A DNA stretch of 64,000 bases from Chaetomium olivaceum (taxonomy: Eukaryota; Ascomycota; Sordariomycetes; Sordariales; Chaetomiaceae). Numbering within the stretch: position 1 is the stretch's first letter; every line of letters starts with the position of its first letter. The stretch spans positions 1 to 64,000 of the forward strand of contig JAYWVB010000037.1 of assembly GCA_039881045.1 (NCBI GenBank), read 5' to 3'. Made by a program: the position numbers and the translations under genes. The notes under the pieces were generated by a model that ran no database searches, was not told the DNA's origin, and saw nothing but the letters and a program-made list of their open reading frames with translations. This document shows, in pieces, positions 11,042 through 22,223 of this stretch.

Positions 11042-11880
11042 CCGGTGGTGGGTAGGCGGTGGTTTATCTGGCTTAGATACTGTAGTAACTAGTTGGTTAA
11101 TAACGTTATTGGTTCATTCCGCCTGACCTCCAGCTCTTTGTGTGATAGTCATTGCTTGGTGTTGAGGCCTGAAGACCCCTATAAAGCACAGGGGGTCCAG
11201 CACCTAATCAACAGGGCAGATAGCGTCTCTCATTTAGTGACTGCATCGACGACAGCTTCGAACGCGTGCATCTCAACAACCACGGCGATGCATCACTTGT
11301 GATATATATAATTCAATGCGCCTCGACAAGGCGTATCTCCAGATACCATTTTTATCATGTTTTATTCTGCCGTTATAGTACAATACGAGGACCTTCGAAA
11401 GAATACGCGTCCTGTGGTGTTGTCAAGGGCTTGGCGGTTTTTTGCGGGGTCTTTCAAGGACGCGCCATACATTTCAGACCTGTGACAACCACTTGATATT
11501 ACAACAGGTCCTACTAGGGTGCCCAGACTTTTACATGATTAAAATAATTAGTGTACTAGCGCAGTTGTGGGTAGCCACACATCGGTATCGACATCAGACC
11601 CAACCAGTGTCCACGACGTCATCCCCTGACATCAGACCCCCACAACGACCAAGCGACCCAGTATCAAACGGGATGGGTGGTGTATGGTTGAAGTACACCT
11701 CCCCGTCACACCCGACGGTAACCTTCCTGTCACACGCATACATCTGCAACATCAACACGCTTTACATCCCAAACCACAACCCCTGAACTCAACCTCAACA
11801 CACTCACAACAACCCAAACTACACCTCACCCCAACCCACCCCTCACCTTCACAAACAGTGACAACCAACCAAAAAGGACA
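11042..11880. other. Intergenic region, 3' flank of the Crypton
   Basis: No gene. The first part probably belongs to the element's 3' end. The last 150 bp are CA-rich, resembling a promoter and leader for the next small ORF. Confidence 0.4.
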
Positions 11881-12180
11881 ATGCCGCACACCAAACCCCT
11901 CCGCCAACTCGCCGCCGAAAAAGCCCGCGGCAACAAGCCCGCCAACCCGTCCCAGCTCGGCGATCCCATCGACCTCAAGGCCGAGACCAGCGACGGCGAG
12001 GACCCTGTCGAGAGCCCCCGTGCGGATGACGGCGACAGGACCGGTACTGACTTGAGCGTACCACGTGCGTCGCTCGAGGGAGACCCTGGCAGAAAGGGGG
12101 AGGAGAAGGGGGTTGTGGTTGGGTTGGGAAGCGGGGCGGGCCCGGTTGGGGGGGTTAGGAAGAGGGGGTCGAAGTTGTAG
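11881..12180 (+). CDS. Small hydrophilic hypothetical protein
   Basis: A 99-residue single-exon frame. The first 45 residues (KPLRQLAAEKARGNKPANP, then DPIDLKAETSDGEDP) are basic then acidic and use the C-rich third positions typical of real genes here. The second half is Gly/Lys-rich with long G-runs and looks less constrained, so the true end may be earlier if the frame is disturbed. No domain, signal peptide or membrane segment is seen. The CA-rich leader ending in GACAATG supports the start. Confidence 0.45.
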   Translation: MPHTKPLRQLAAEKARGNKPANPSQLGDPIDLKAETSDGEDPVESPRADDGDRTGTDLSVPRASLEGDPGRKGEEKGVVVGLGSGAGPVGGVRKRGSKL

Positions 12181-12915
12181 GTGGAGGTTGGGAGGATGGT
12201 TGGTTGGTGGGGGGTTGAGGGGGGTGATGGGCTGGTGGCCTTGGTGGTGAGATGGAGGGAGTGATGGCTTGGGGGTTCAAGGCAGGTTGTGTCGCCGGGC
12301 GGTTAGGTGCTTAGGTAACTAGGGGCGGGGAGGAATGCCCGAGGGGGTGTATATTGGTTATGAAAGAAATGTGTACATGTGAAATGGGGAGATACGTCGG
12401 TTCCTGTCGATATGAAGAGTATTTCAACATCGTTTTTGGGGTTGGTCTTACAACACTGAATTAACAACTCCCGTTTTCCACATGCTCAAGTGCAATGAAG
12501 ACCAACCCGCCGCGTGGTTCCGTTTATTGCCTCCCACGCCATTTTCGCTGATGCTCCGAGGTTTACATTTCAAACGATTTGCGGTTTAAGAATAAAACGA
12601 GAAATGTTGTTGGGCTCTTCTTTCAGCTCAGTTGACGCCATCAGACTTTACCTCATGTGGCCGCGGGCAAAGAGCCGCAGGGAAAGCCACCGAGCGAACC
12701 AAGAGATGCTTGACATTGTCTTTCAATATCTCGGCAATCTACTTGATTCTCTGGTATCTAGTTCCGCCTGACCCGGGATTAAATCCGGAGTCCCTGTGTA
12801 GAAGTACACCCAGGAGTAGGACCCAAACCACTCCCATTAAACATCAGAAATCTATGGGGTATCACAGATCATTATTCGTACAAGTTCTCAGCCGCGACCT
12901 TCATTCCCCACCACT
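12181..12915. other. Intergenic region between convergent genes
   Basis: Holds 3' flanks of two convergent genes: a G-rich stretch to about 12350, then A/T-richer sequence. No gene seen. Confidence 0.5.
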
Positions 12916-13641
12916 TTAACCGCCCCATTTCGTATTCAGCTCCGCAAGCGCCTGGTACAGCCCACGGCTGCCATTGTCCTCCAAGACATTCCTCGTGGCC
13001 CTGGGAATCTTGCTCAACACGAAATTCGACACAGCCGTCTTGTCCCTCGCGTCCGGCCGACCGATCCCCACCGAGACGCGCGCCCACTTGCCCACGGCGG
13101 GGTTGGCGCCCAGCGCAGCGTGAACGCTCTTGACACCATTATGACCCCGGGGACTCCGCTTCCACTCTCGGATCTTGATCACGCCCAGCTCCTCCTCCAG
13201 GTCGTCGTGAACGAGCACGACCCCAACTTCCGCTGCACCGAGCCGGCTGTCGACCAGCTGCTGCCGGTAGGCGGCCGCCGCCCACGGCCCGGTCACGTTC
13301 ATGATGGCGGGGGACTGGAGAAGCGAGTACTGCGACCCGATGGAAGCGAGCGTGTTGACCTTCCCGATGCGCTGCGCTGAGAAGGAGGGTTGAGATGGCC
13401 CCAGGGCTCGTTGGAGGGCTTCGAGCACGATGTGCCCGGCTGAGTGGTATGTGTTGCGCATCTCGCCCGGGTTTCCGAGGCTGATGACTACGAGGCGTTG
13501 AATCCCCATGATGGGGTCGAGTGGTTCAGTAATTGCGGGTGTCGGTGCTTGTTCTGAAGTTTCCGTGGGAGTACGTGATCTCCGCTTCCTTTTCCCTGGC
13601 TCTTTCTTGGCGACCTGCTGCGGGCCTGTTCCGATAGACAT
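12916..13641 (-). CDS. Peptidyl-tRNA hydrolase (Pth1 family), probably mitochondrial
   Basis: Hydrolyses the ester bond of peptidyl-tRNA released from stalled ribosomes. The bacterial-type Pth1 core starts at RLVVISLGNPGEMRNTYHSAG. N in GNPG and H in YHSAG align with the catalytic Asn/His of the family; VVLVHDDLEEELGVIKI supplies the conserved Asp, and PRGHNGVKS the substrate-binding Asn. The C-terminus (SNFVLSKI ...) is the usual helix region. The ATG at 13641 was chosen as the first ATG in the frame. It gives a 45-residue Lys/Arg/Ser-rich leader consistent with mitochondrial import. The frame extends further upstream without an ATG, so a spliced first exon is possible. Total 241 residues. 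Confidence 0.88.
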   Translation of the reverse strand: MSIGTGPQQVAKKEPGKRKRRSRTPTETSEQAPTPAITEPLDPIMGIQRLVVISLGNPGEMRNTYHSAGHIVLEALQRALGPSQPSFSAQRIGKVNTLASIGSQYSLLQSPAIMNVTGPWAAAAYRQQLVDSRLGAAEVGVVLVHDDLEEELGVIKIREWKRSPRGHNGVKSVHAALGANPAVGKWARVSVGIGRPDARDKTAVSNFVLSKIPRATRNVLEDNGSRGLYQALAELNTKWGG

Positions 13642-14356
13642 AAAGGAGAAGCGTTCAGGGGATTCTCGTATTTGGAGGAGATTGTGTAATCTCGAAGCCT
13701 CCTTTCGGGAATTGGAATGTCTTGCTGGTGTTGGCAAGCTGAGGCTGGCGGGGCAAGCGGGTCGGATTGATGCAGTTTTTGTGCAGTTCGCGGTCGCGGT
13801 TTTCGTTCTAAAGAGAGTGTCGGAGTAAGTAAAGTAGAGAAATCCCCCAATTAACCAAGAAACGTCGCTTTGTTATGTGCCGTCGGAACACGCCCCCGGC
13901 CGGCGCGTGAGTCACCCGGCTTGTCCGAAGCTGTCCTCAAGCAGGCGACGATGATTTTCAATGCAGAACCCAAAGTCGCTGCAGATGGATGAGCGAGCCA
14001 GTGACAGGGGTCCATTTGTGACCCACTCTCCGAGGGGCTTGTGGGCTTTCGTGGCTTGCCAGCGCTGACGTCGTTGGTGCCCAGGCTCGGAGCATTTGCG
14101 CGGGGCTTGGGGGCTGCAAGCGGTAGCACCGCCACAGACAACTTCGTCACTCTCTCTATTCCTCCCAGGCACCGCAAGGATCCATGCTTTTGTCAACTAC
14201 GCCGAGGTGCATTCCTCCCGAGACTGTCAATACCCACGATACCCAGGTCACCGCTCGCTTTGCTACGATTTGGCCGTTTTGTACCGCCATTAGCGATTAG
14301 CGAGTCTCGATACCCTAAATTCATTGTTGCAAGGAAGAAGGAAACAATCTGCAAAG
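13642..14356. other. Divergent intergenic region between Pth1 and Hob3 genes
   Basis: A 715-bp shared upstream region. A repeated CGATACCC/TCGATACC motif lies near 14230-14310. No additional gene. Confidence 0.5.
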
Positions 14357-15452
14357 ATGTCTTGGGCGGGTGCGTACTGAGCCCCGCGACCACTTAACTT
14401 TTCGACTTTCACATGCTCACCGTCTTAGGCTTTAAGAAGAATGTCAACCGCGCGACGACGCAGGTGATGATGAAGACCGGTACGCGACCCGACCCCGCCG
14501 ATTCTACGACCCCTCGAACCCCCGCGCGTTGCTGACAGGTGCGGACAGGTCATGTCGAGAAGACCAACGACCGGGATTATGAAGTTGAAGAGAGGTATGC
14601 AACGATGTGCAGACAATGGCCCACATGGGACGAATACTGAGACTTTCGATAGGCGATTCAGGACAATGGAGGCGGCCTCGTTGCGGTTACAAAAGGAGGC
14701 CAAGGGGTACCTAGACTCACTACGAGGTACGGCAATCTACAGGCATGGAGGGCGGGATCACAGAGCTGACAATGCCATAGCAATGACGGCTTCACAAATG
14801 CGAATTGCGGAAACAATCGACGCATTTTACGGGGACTCGGGCGCCAAGGACGGCGTCAGCAGAAGCTACAAACAGGCGGTGGAAGACCTCGACGCCGAGA
14901 CGATCAAGGCGCTGGACGGGCCATACCGCACAACAGTACTAGAACCCATCTCGCGGTTTTGCGCATACTTCCCCGACGTAAATGAATGTACGCTGCAAGA
15001 CTACTCTCACACCCTTGGCCCCCACCCCCCGCTTCTCGGCTGACAACCCCGGACCAGGCATCAAGAAACGCGGGCACAAACTCCTCGACTACGACGCGCT
15101 GCGCGCCAAGGTCAAGAAACTCGTCGAGAAGCCTGACAAGGACGTGACGAAGCTACCGCGGGCGGAGAAGGAGATGGACATGGCCAAGGCGGCGTACGAG
15201 CAGCTCAACGAGCAGCTTTGCTCGGAGCTGCCGCAGCTGATCGACCTGCGCGTGCCGTACCTCGACCCTTCCTTCGAGGCCCTCGTCAAGATCCAGCTGC
15301 GTTTTTGCGCCGAGGCCTACAGCCGTATGGCCCAAGTCCAGCAGTACCTCGACGCCGACACCCGTGAGCAGTACGCCCAGGGCCAGCTAGATACGCGCGT
15401 CGAGCAGGTGCTGCAGGAGATCAGGGAGCTGAGCATCAGTGGGACCGTGTGA
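14357..15452 (+). CDS. hob3: BAR-domain protein, Hob3/Rvs161 orthologue
   Basis: Six exons: 14357-14369, 14429-14479, 14549-14594, 14653-14726, 14781-14987, 15058-15452, giving 261 residues, almost exactly the length of yeast Rvs161 and S. pombe Hob3. The protein starts MSW-G-FKKNVNRATTQVM with the N-terminal amphipathic helix. It continues with DYEVEERRFRTME, then DAFYG, and after the last intron IKKRGHKLLDYDALRAKVKK and the long BAR helix to the end. Rvs161-type proteins form heterodimers with Rvs167-type proteins, bind curved membrane, and act in endocytic scission and actin patch function. Tiny first exons and 58-70 bp introns are typical of this gene in fungi. All splice junctions keep frame and no damage is seen. 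A second BAR gene lies 2.5 kb downstream on the same strand. Confidence 0.92.
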
Positions 15453-17954
15453 TCCCGTTTTCTTTTTCTGGGAAAGAGAAGGTGGAGGTATGGGATGGGT
15501 CCTGGTTGTTGCCTGCGAATTGGAGAGCGGGAGGTTCACAACCGTTTGTTTTGCGGCGTCCGGTTCTGGCATTGGTTAGTTATACAGGGTATACCGGTAA
15601 ACACGGGCGTGTAACTGAAAAGATACCCGTCATCATAGGCGCGGTGCTGTTCTGAGTCTTGACGAGATACATTGATTTGAGAAGTCTTCCAATATGCGTA
15701 CCATAGTACTTCGTAACTCATGGTTATTGTGCTATCGTGGACATGGCGCTGGGACCTGATGAGACGTGGTGCGGTTTTGAGCAGTCCCAAAACGACATGG
15801 GTGCTCCATCTGAAGCACTTAACTACCTATGTACTTGGTCATTACCAGTTATAGCTATTCTAGAAGCCCGGCAATGCTGCCAATGCAGTGCATCACTGCA
15901 ACGTTTGACGCTTCGCTAAGAACAAGCAAGGGCCGAAACCTAAAACAAGGACGACTCGGTTGTCCACGGGAGATCGCCTGTCTCTCCAGCACTGCCTCGT
16001 TGCTGTTTGCACATCTTGCGTGGGATCGTCGTCGGAAGCGAGATAGGAGGGCATGTTGATGCCAAGATTTCATGGAAATGGAACCTCGTTCTGGGGCAAT
16101 TCGACGTTTCTCAATGCTATTTCGAGCCACTGTTAACCGCTGGGGGTGCAACTCGAGGCCATCCCTCCCGGTCGGTCATGGTGTTACTGTCTTTCTCGTC
16201 CCTCACCGAGACTGGTCAGACCTAAAATGCTCCTCGGTGTCATCAATTGGATCTGCGCTTCGTCGACGCGCCGCCGATCGTCGATCGAACGACTGGAGCA
16301 TCGACGGTTGAGGCTGAAACGGCTCGTGAACAGGGATGCTTCGTGGGGTTAACATGGACGTTTCGTGGGCCCTGAAGCAACGGGGGCTCGATTGGCGGCC
16401 AACCCCTGAATTTGGCGGCTGGCGGATTTCTCCGGCGTTTAAACTGGGAAGCACAACAGTGAGTTCACTTTCCGTGGCCGATGGTCTCGTTGGCCAGCCC
16501 TCGCTCACTCACACCGGGGCCAAAGTGCGACCAGAAGCACACATTGTTATCGCGGTTACTCAATCTATTGAGATTAATCCTCCTCGAAGAAATCCGCGAG
16601 ATGCAATCTCGACTAACTTCAGGCTGTCCGGGCCGACTTGCCTCGTTGACGACGATGCACCCCAGATATGCATGCGCCAGGGGGCACGACCGGATTTCTT
16701 CCCAAAAGATGTTCTTTGAGCGCCACTGCCCGCCGATTGCAGTCGATCCCGCGGGACCGGATCGTGATGCGCAGTGCGCGTCTCGCCGAAGGGGAGGGGT
16801 GACACCAGTGGAAACTGAACTGCTGCGCCTCACAAACGGTTCGCTGAGACGAGCCGGGAGATTTTGGGGAACCCTGCACTGGCTGCCAGAAACCCGCAAT
16901 CCGACGCACGACTCGAAGACACGAGCCCAGAGACACAGAGACAGGAGGTCTGGGAATGGGCCGCTGTCTGCCATACGACCGTCCCATCAGGCCGTTTGAT
17001 CAGGCGGGTGGAGGCCATGAATGGTCAGAAGTGGCCATCTTTCCCAACTCCCAACAGATTCCAGACGCGCGTCTACGCTCTGGTACGTACGAAGTACCCA
17101 AGTATGGATCTAGGTAACCTTCACAGGGAGGCGATTAGGATGGAGAGCAATCTCGTATGCATGCATTGCTCCAGTGCTGCCCACTATGAAAGGCAGTGAG
17201 TTGCTAGAGCAAAGCAAGGAATCTGGTCCATTGATCCGGACACGTATTTTTCCATTTTTCCTGCCACTTCCATTTTCGGGTCTTGTTGGAGGCCAGCGAG
17301 GCCAGGAAAGCACGCCCATCGATCACTCACTCCGTCGGTTACTTGTCCCGTCCCGTCCCTTGGCGGTCAGGAACGAAGAGGGCATTGCCCAGGCCCTGCA
17401 AGCGCAGACAAGCGCTGCAACACCACTGGTCTGGAGCACCCGCCTCGCACCCTCGCACCCTGGCCCCCAGCAGCCAGGACAGGGGTCCCGATTCAACTGT
17501 TTTGGCGAGTTTCGCAATCCAGCGCTGGCGGTCCAGGTCCAGTCAATCCATATTATTGCCACCCCGTCAAGGAGGATAGACAACCACCCACTACTTTCGT
17601 TTCGTTACTTATCAAACTTGGTCTCCCTTCGGACGGTCTCTTCAGTCTTTCGTTTTTATTCTCGCCCAAGCCATCCGTTTGTCCAACATTGAGGTTGGGC
17701 TGCACGACATCCACAAAAATACAACGCCTTCGCCTAGACGCTGCCCTTGTCGCATTGGGAAACGTCACTCGTTGCAAGCATTGGACCCCGACCAGCCACA
17801 CACCAAAACCGAGAGGTTGGTGAACAAGTTGTGTGTTGGCAGTTTCCGCCCCGAGCCAAAAAAACGCCACTTGCTTTTACTTGAAGAGGACTCGAGTCTC
17901 TCTCTGTCTCTCCTCCCAACACTCTCGTTTACACATCCGAGGACACCAGCAACC
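15453..17954. other. Long intergenic region upstream of the second BAR gene
   Basis: 2.5 kb with many short overlapping frames on both strands but no family motif, intron logic or codon pattern that supports a gene. The last 350 bp are C/T-rich and probably promoter plus 5' UTR of the BAR gene. Confidence 0.55.
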
Positions 17955-19420
17955 ATGAATATCACCAAGAAATTCGACCGCGCCTTCCAATGGGCTGGCG
18001 AGAAGATGGGCGGCGAAGCCAAGACTACCATGTCAGAGGACTTCAAGATGCTCGAGACCGAGATGGCACTGCGCTTTGAGGGTAGGTCCCCTTGTCCTAC
18101 CTGTAACACAACCTGGCCGAGACTGTTGCTGACTGCTTCCTAGGCATGGAACGCCTCCAGAGGTCAATGAACCAATATATCAAGTGGATGGGCCGGCACC
18201 TTGAACCTTCCGAGGACAAGGAGAAAGCCCTCCCAGTGGGATACCTGGGCCGCACCATGGTCAGCCACGGCGAGGAGTTCCACCCAGAGTCTGAGTTCGG
18301 CAACTGCCTCGTAACAATGGGCCGCGCCAACGAGAGGGTATCAGCTATTCAGGAAACCTTCGTCGGCGATGCCACCACATCATGGTTGGAGTCCCTCGAG
18401 AGGTCTCTGACGGTGATGAGGGAGTACCAGGTTAGTTACTTCCCCAACCCTCACCCCTCAAACAACCCGCTAACAGGTGCCTCAAGACCGCCCGCAAGAA
18501 GCTCGAAACCCGCCGCCTCAACTATGACACGAGCATGGGGAGGGTCCACAAGGCCAAGCGCGACGACTTCCGCCTCGAAGAGGAGCTCCGCAGCGCAAAG
18601 GCCAAATACGAAGAGTCGTCGGAGGATGTGCTGCGCCGCATGCAAGACATCCAGGACATGGAGGCCGAGAGCACTCGGGACCTGACCCATTTTCTGGACG
18701 CCGAGCTCGAATACCACGAGCGCGCGGCCGAGGAGCTCCGTCGCGTCCGCCAGAACTGGCCTAGCAATGCCTCCCCGAGTTACAGCCCCGTCGAGCGGCG
18801 CCCAACCGTGCGCAGCCGCGCCAGCACCACGCAGAGCTACAACGACCGGCTGTCGCGCACAAACACCTTCGAAGCTGAATCCAGCACCGCACCGCCGGTC
18901 CGCATGCCCGTCCGAGCGAACTCGCGCCTGCAGTCCTTCACCCAACAAGCCGACGGGCCCGTCCGCCCAACCATCGGCAAGTCAAGCCACACTACCAGCG
19001 CCGGCTTCCAGGGCGGCGCGACCCTCACGCGCGAGCGCGGCGCCAGCGTCTCCTCGACCCCCACCGCCGCGCACAGCGTCGTTACGAACGTGGGCGCCCT
19101 TCGCGGTCAGCTGCGTCCTGTCAGCAGGATCGTGACCGCGCCCATCCCCACCGGCGCCGCGAACAACATCGACGTGTTTGCCGACCGCGACGACGATAGT
19201 GGCGCGAGCGACACCGGCAGCCCCAGCTGGGGGAACCGCAGCACCAGCTCGTCGGCGACCAGCGTCGGGAGCCTGAGCCGCACGCCGAGCAATAACGCCA
19301 ATGTCAATGGCAATTTTAATGGGCTGGGCGGGCTGAAGAAGGCGCCCGCCGCCGCCGCCGCCGAGCAGGGCCAAGAAGCCCCCTCCGCCGGTGCCGGCGA
19401 GAAGGGAGGTGGCGTACTAA
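17955..19420 (+). CDS. BAR-domain protein with proline-rich tail, frameshifted near the end
   Basis: Exons: 17955-18081, 18144-18430, 18487-19420. MNITKKFDRAFQWAGEKMGG starts an N-BAR domain of about 240 residues, with GYLGRTMVSHGEEF, FGNCLVTMGRANER, TARKKLETRRLNYD and EELRSAKAKYEESSEDV. The last junction uses a CTCAAG acceptor just after the branch point, which gives the conserved EYQ-TARKKL join. A long Ser/Thr-rich disordered linker follows. At the C-rich run 19345-19347 one base seems extra: the shifted frame gives a run of prolines, then SRAKKPPPPVPARR and a stop at 19420 (about 448 residues). Without the shift the frame runs to 19608 through a poorly coding tail. Such proteins are filamentous-fungal endophilin-like membrane-curvature proteins; the poly-Pro tail would bind SH3 domains. 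Confidence 0.82.
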
Positions 19421-19608
19421 TTCGGGGGAGAACGGTAATCATGGGCTCTCTGGGTTGGGTATTGTTTAGAGACCGGCGGCAGACCGGCAATGAGGTGATG
19501 ATATGTCCAGGATATTGGTATGAATCGGGTTTGAAGGGTGGTTGGCGCTTGGTGTTTTTTTTTTTTTGTGATGCTTTCGTGGGCTGGTTCCGCGTAGTTC
19601 TGGAATGA

Positions 19609-19979
19609 ACTCGGTGATCCTATATAGACACAGTTAACCAGGCAAACCGCAAGGCAGACGGTATGATAAATTGCATAGTTTCAGCGCTTCGCACATAAAC
19701 TTTGTCCAAGAAGTCTGGGGCTGGAATCGATTGCGTGAAGTTGTCGCGACACGCGCTCCGACGCCTGCAGGGTGGGATTGACGGCGCGACCACACCTGAG
19801 GTGTGGACCCCTGCGGCCAAGAGGCGCTAAACATGCAACGCTGTGGTGCGGTGTGGGGTTCCAAACCTCCATTCCACCCACCAGCATGCTCCAACAGCTC
19901 TCCATCACGGCCGTGAAAGGACTCAATCTCGACATTGAATACTCGACGAGCTGCAGCCGCGAGCGATAAACCCGTCACG
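19609..19979. other. Intergenic region upstream of the cyclin gene
   Basis: Follows a T12 run at about 19556-19567. Holds the promoter of the cyclin gene; no other feature recognised. Confidence 0.5.
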
Positions 19980-21567
19980 ATGGCTACCGAAGATGCCCGG
20001 TACCGACAAACATCGCAGTTCCAGCTGTGGTCTTTCTCGCCGACCCAGTTGGCCTCGATGCGAGAGAAGACGAACGCCGCCGCTCGAACCAGGATCGCTG
20101 AACGTCTCTCTTCCCTCCCTAATTCCAACAACAATTCCGCACCGACGTCGAGCGCGAACACTCCCGACCCCGATGGGACCTCTACCCCCGCCCTCCCCGC
20201 GTTTCTCACAGCACCCGAGGAGGCCCAGCTGGTCACCTTCTTCACATCAGAGCTGCTGAGAGCCGGAGACCACGCCGAGATGACGGACGATATCAAGGCG
20301 ACGGCTGCGGCGTTCTTCAGGAGATTCTACGTTACGAATAGCATCATGACATATCCGCCGCAGGAGATGCTAATTGTCGCCCTGTTCTTTGGGTGCAAGG
20401 CTGAAGGCTCCTTTGTGAGCATCACCGAGTGAGCTTACCCCCCGCCCGAGCGAAGTTTGGGACACGCAACTGATCGTGGCATGTTGCCCACTAGTTTCGT
20501 CAAGACATTCGGGAGTAATAACCCAGAAGAGATTCTGGCGGGCGAGTTCTTGCTCTGCCAGGGCCTTCGGTTTGCCATCGACGTGAAGCACCCGTTCCGC
20601 GCCCTTCGTGGTGCCCTCATGGAACTCGCCGCGCTCCCCGACATTGACGTACGCCTGTCTCCTACTACCCCTCTAAACATCCCACTAATGCAACTCTACT
20701 ACTGTACAGCGCGCCCGCCTCGGCGCCGCAGAGACCCGCGCCCGCGAGATCCTGCGCTTCAGCCCGCTCATAACCGACGCCTACTTCCACTACACTCCGA
20801 GCCAGATCATGATGGCTGCCCTCTCCCTTGCCGACCGCGGTCTCGCCGAGCGCCTAATAACCCACACCTTCCACCACGTCGCCCCGGCCACCGACTCCGG
20901 CGCCGACACCCCAGCCGCCTCCGGGCCCGACGGCGGCCCCTCAAAGGAGTCCGCGCCCCGCGGCGAAGACAAGGCGCAAATAATCGGGTCCGTAGCCCGG
21001 GACAAGGTCCTCGGCACGATCGAGGCATGCCGAGATCTGCTTTCGCGAGAGCTGCCCGAGCGGAGGGAGCACTGGACAAACGTATGCTTCCCCCTTCCCA
21101 ATCCCCTCCTCCCATCCGCACCCCCTTTCCGCACCCCCAACAACCCAACCCAACCCAACCCAACCCAACCAACCAACCAAACACTAACCACTCCCATCTT
21201 TTCAAACTAAAAACAGCGCGCCGTAATAAAAGCCCAAATCACCCCCCTCCGCAAGAAGCTGACCAAATGCCGGGACCCGGAGCGGTGGAACCTCGTCGAG
21301 CTGCAGCGCGCGCGGCGCGAGCAGGCGGCCAAGAAGGCCGACTCGGAGGACGGCGACCCAGACGACCGGGCCGCTGAGAAGAAGAGCAATAACAGCAACA
21401 GCGACGCGGCCGTGTTTGGGGACGCGCTGCCGCCGCGGGATCCTAAGAGGAGGCGCGTGCTGGGGGAAGCGGGGGGACCGACGGGCCAGACGGGGCAGAC
21501 GGGGCAGGCGGGGCAGACGGGGCAGAAGGGGAAGGGGTTGGATGATCCGTTTGGGGGGCCGTTGTGA
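19980..21567 (+). CDS. ccl1: Cyclin H homologue of the TFIIH kinase module (Ccl1)
   Basis: Exons: 19980-20428, 20495-20648, 20710-21081, 21217-21567, giving 441 residues. Opens with RYRQTSQFQLWSFSPTQL, the hallmark of cyclin H/Ccl1/Mcs2, followed by an inserted Ser/Asn/Thr-rich loop. The first cyclin fold contains AAAFFRRFYVTNSIMTYPP and ALFFGCKAEGSF. The second fold contains PSQIMMAALSLADRGLA. The protein should bind the Cdk7-type kinase (Kin28/Mcs6) and Tfb3 in TFIIK/CAK, phosphorylating the RNA polymerase II tail and Cdks. The tail is charged with a Gly/Gln/Thr repeat (GQTGQT) and a basic PKRRR patch suited to nuclear import. The third intron (21082-21216) carries a CCCAA-type microsatellite. 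All junctions keep frame. Confidence 0.9.
21135..21180. repeat. AACCC/AACC microsatellite in the third cyclin intron
   Basis: About four AACCC units pass into AACC units inside the intron at 21082-21216. It is not the TTAGGG telomere unit, so it is read as a simple repeat. Confidence 0.8.
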
Positions 21568-22223
21568 GAAGGTGGGATGTATGTTTCTTTTTTGACTTGG
21601 AGTTTCCCACCTAAGTAAGGTACTTGGTGTTTTCTGAGGCATCGCATGGCATGGCGTTAGGAAGGTTAGTGTTTAGGGCACTGCAAAAGGTTACTAGATA
21701 TTCTTTTACTTTAAAAGTACGTCAAGTACGCAAAAGACTCGGGGAAAAGGAAGAGAAACGAAAGTGATACCCCCCGCAAGACCGTCCATTCGTGCTCACG
21801 GGATTACATCTCGCTTTTTTTCGTGTCATGCCGTATCCGCAAGAATGTCAACCAAGATAGTGTATTGCGCTAGGTAGTTATCCTTCCATTACCAGATATT
21901 GCGCCTGTCCCTGCTCCCAAAATGCCAAGTTTTCTGTCAACCATCTGTCCGTCGCCAACGCCGCTAAAAGAAAAACTCCAGAAAATGACTCCGCTGAAAC
22001 AAAATGTCGCTCAGTGACCATCCAGCTCCGCCTCAATGCTTTCATCCCTAGACGGCCATCTGCTGTAGGGGAGGCCGCGAGAGGACGGAGCCGAAGAAAA
22101 TGTAAAACATGATGGAAAATGTTGATACTATTTATTAGTGTGATAAGGGGGGGTAGGAAAAAGCCACGGAGACTGACGCAAACCCTCGTGGCACAACAAT
22201 AAATTAACTCACTCCTCCTTCGG
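21568..22223. other. Intergenic region between convergent genes
   Basis: 3' flanks of the cyclin and the E2 gene. No gene seen. Confidence 0.5.

Noticed and set aside
16336..17200. Several overlapping 100-170 codon frames on both strands
   Set aside because: No motif, no coherent splicing, similar length on all frames, consistent with low stop density in GC-rich spacer.
18431..18480. Acceptor CTAACAG for the second intron of the BAR protein
   Set aside because: That AG overlaps the branch-point TAAC and gives the wrong frame; the CTCAAG a few bases on gives the conserved EYQ-TARKKL join.
21135..21180. AACCC repeat as an interstitial telomere
   Set aside because: The unit is not TTAGGG/CCCTAA and the array is short, degenerates to AACC, and lies inside a spliced intron.
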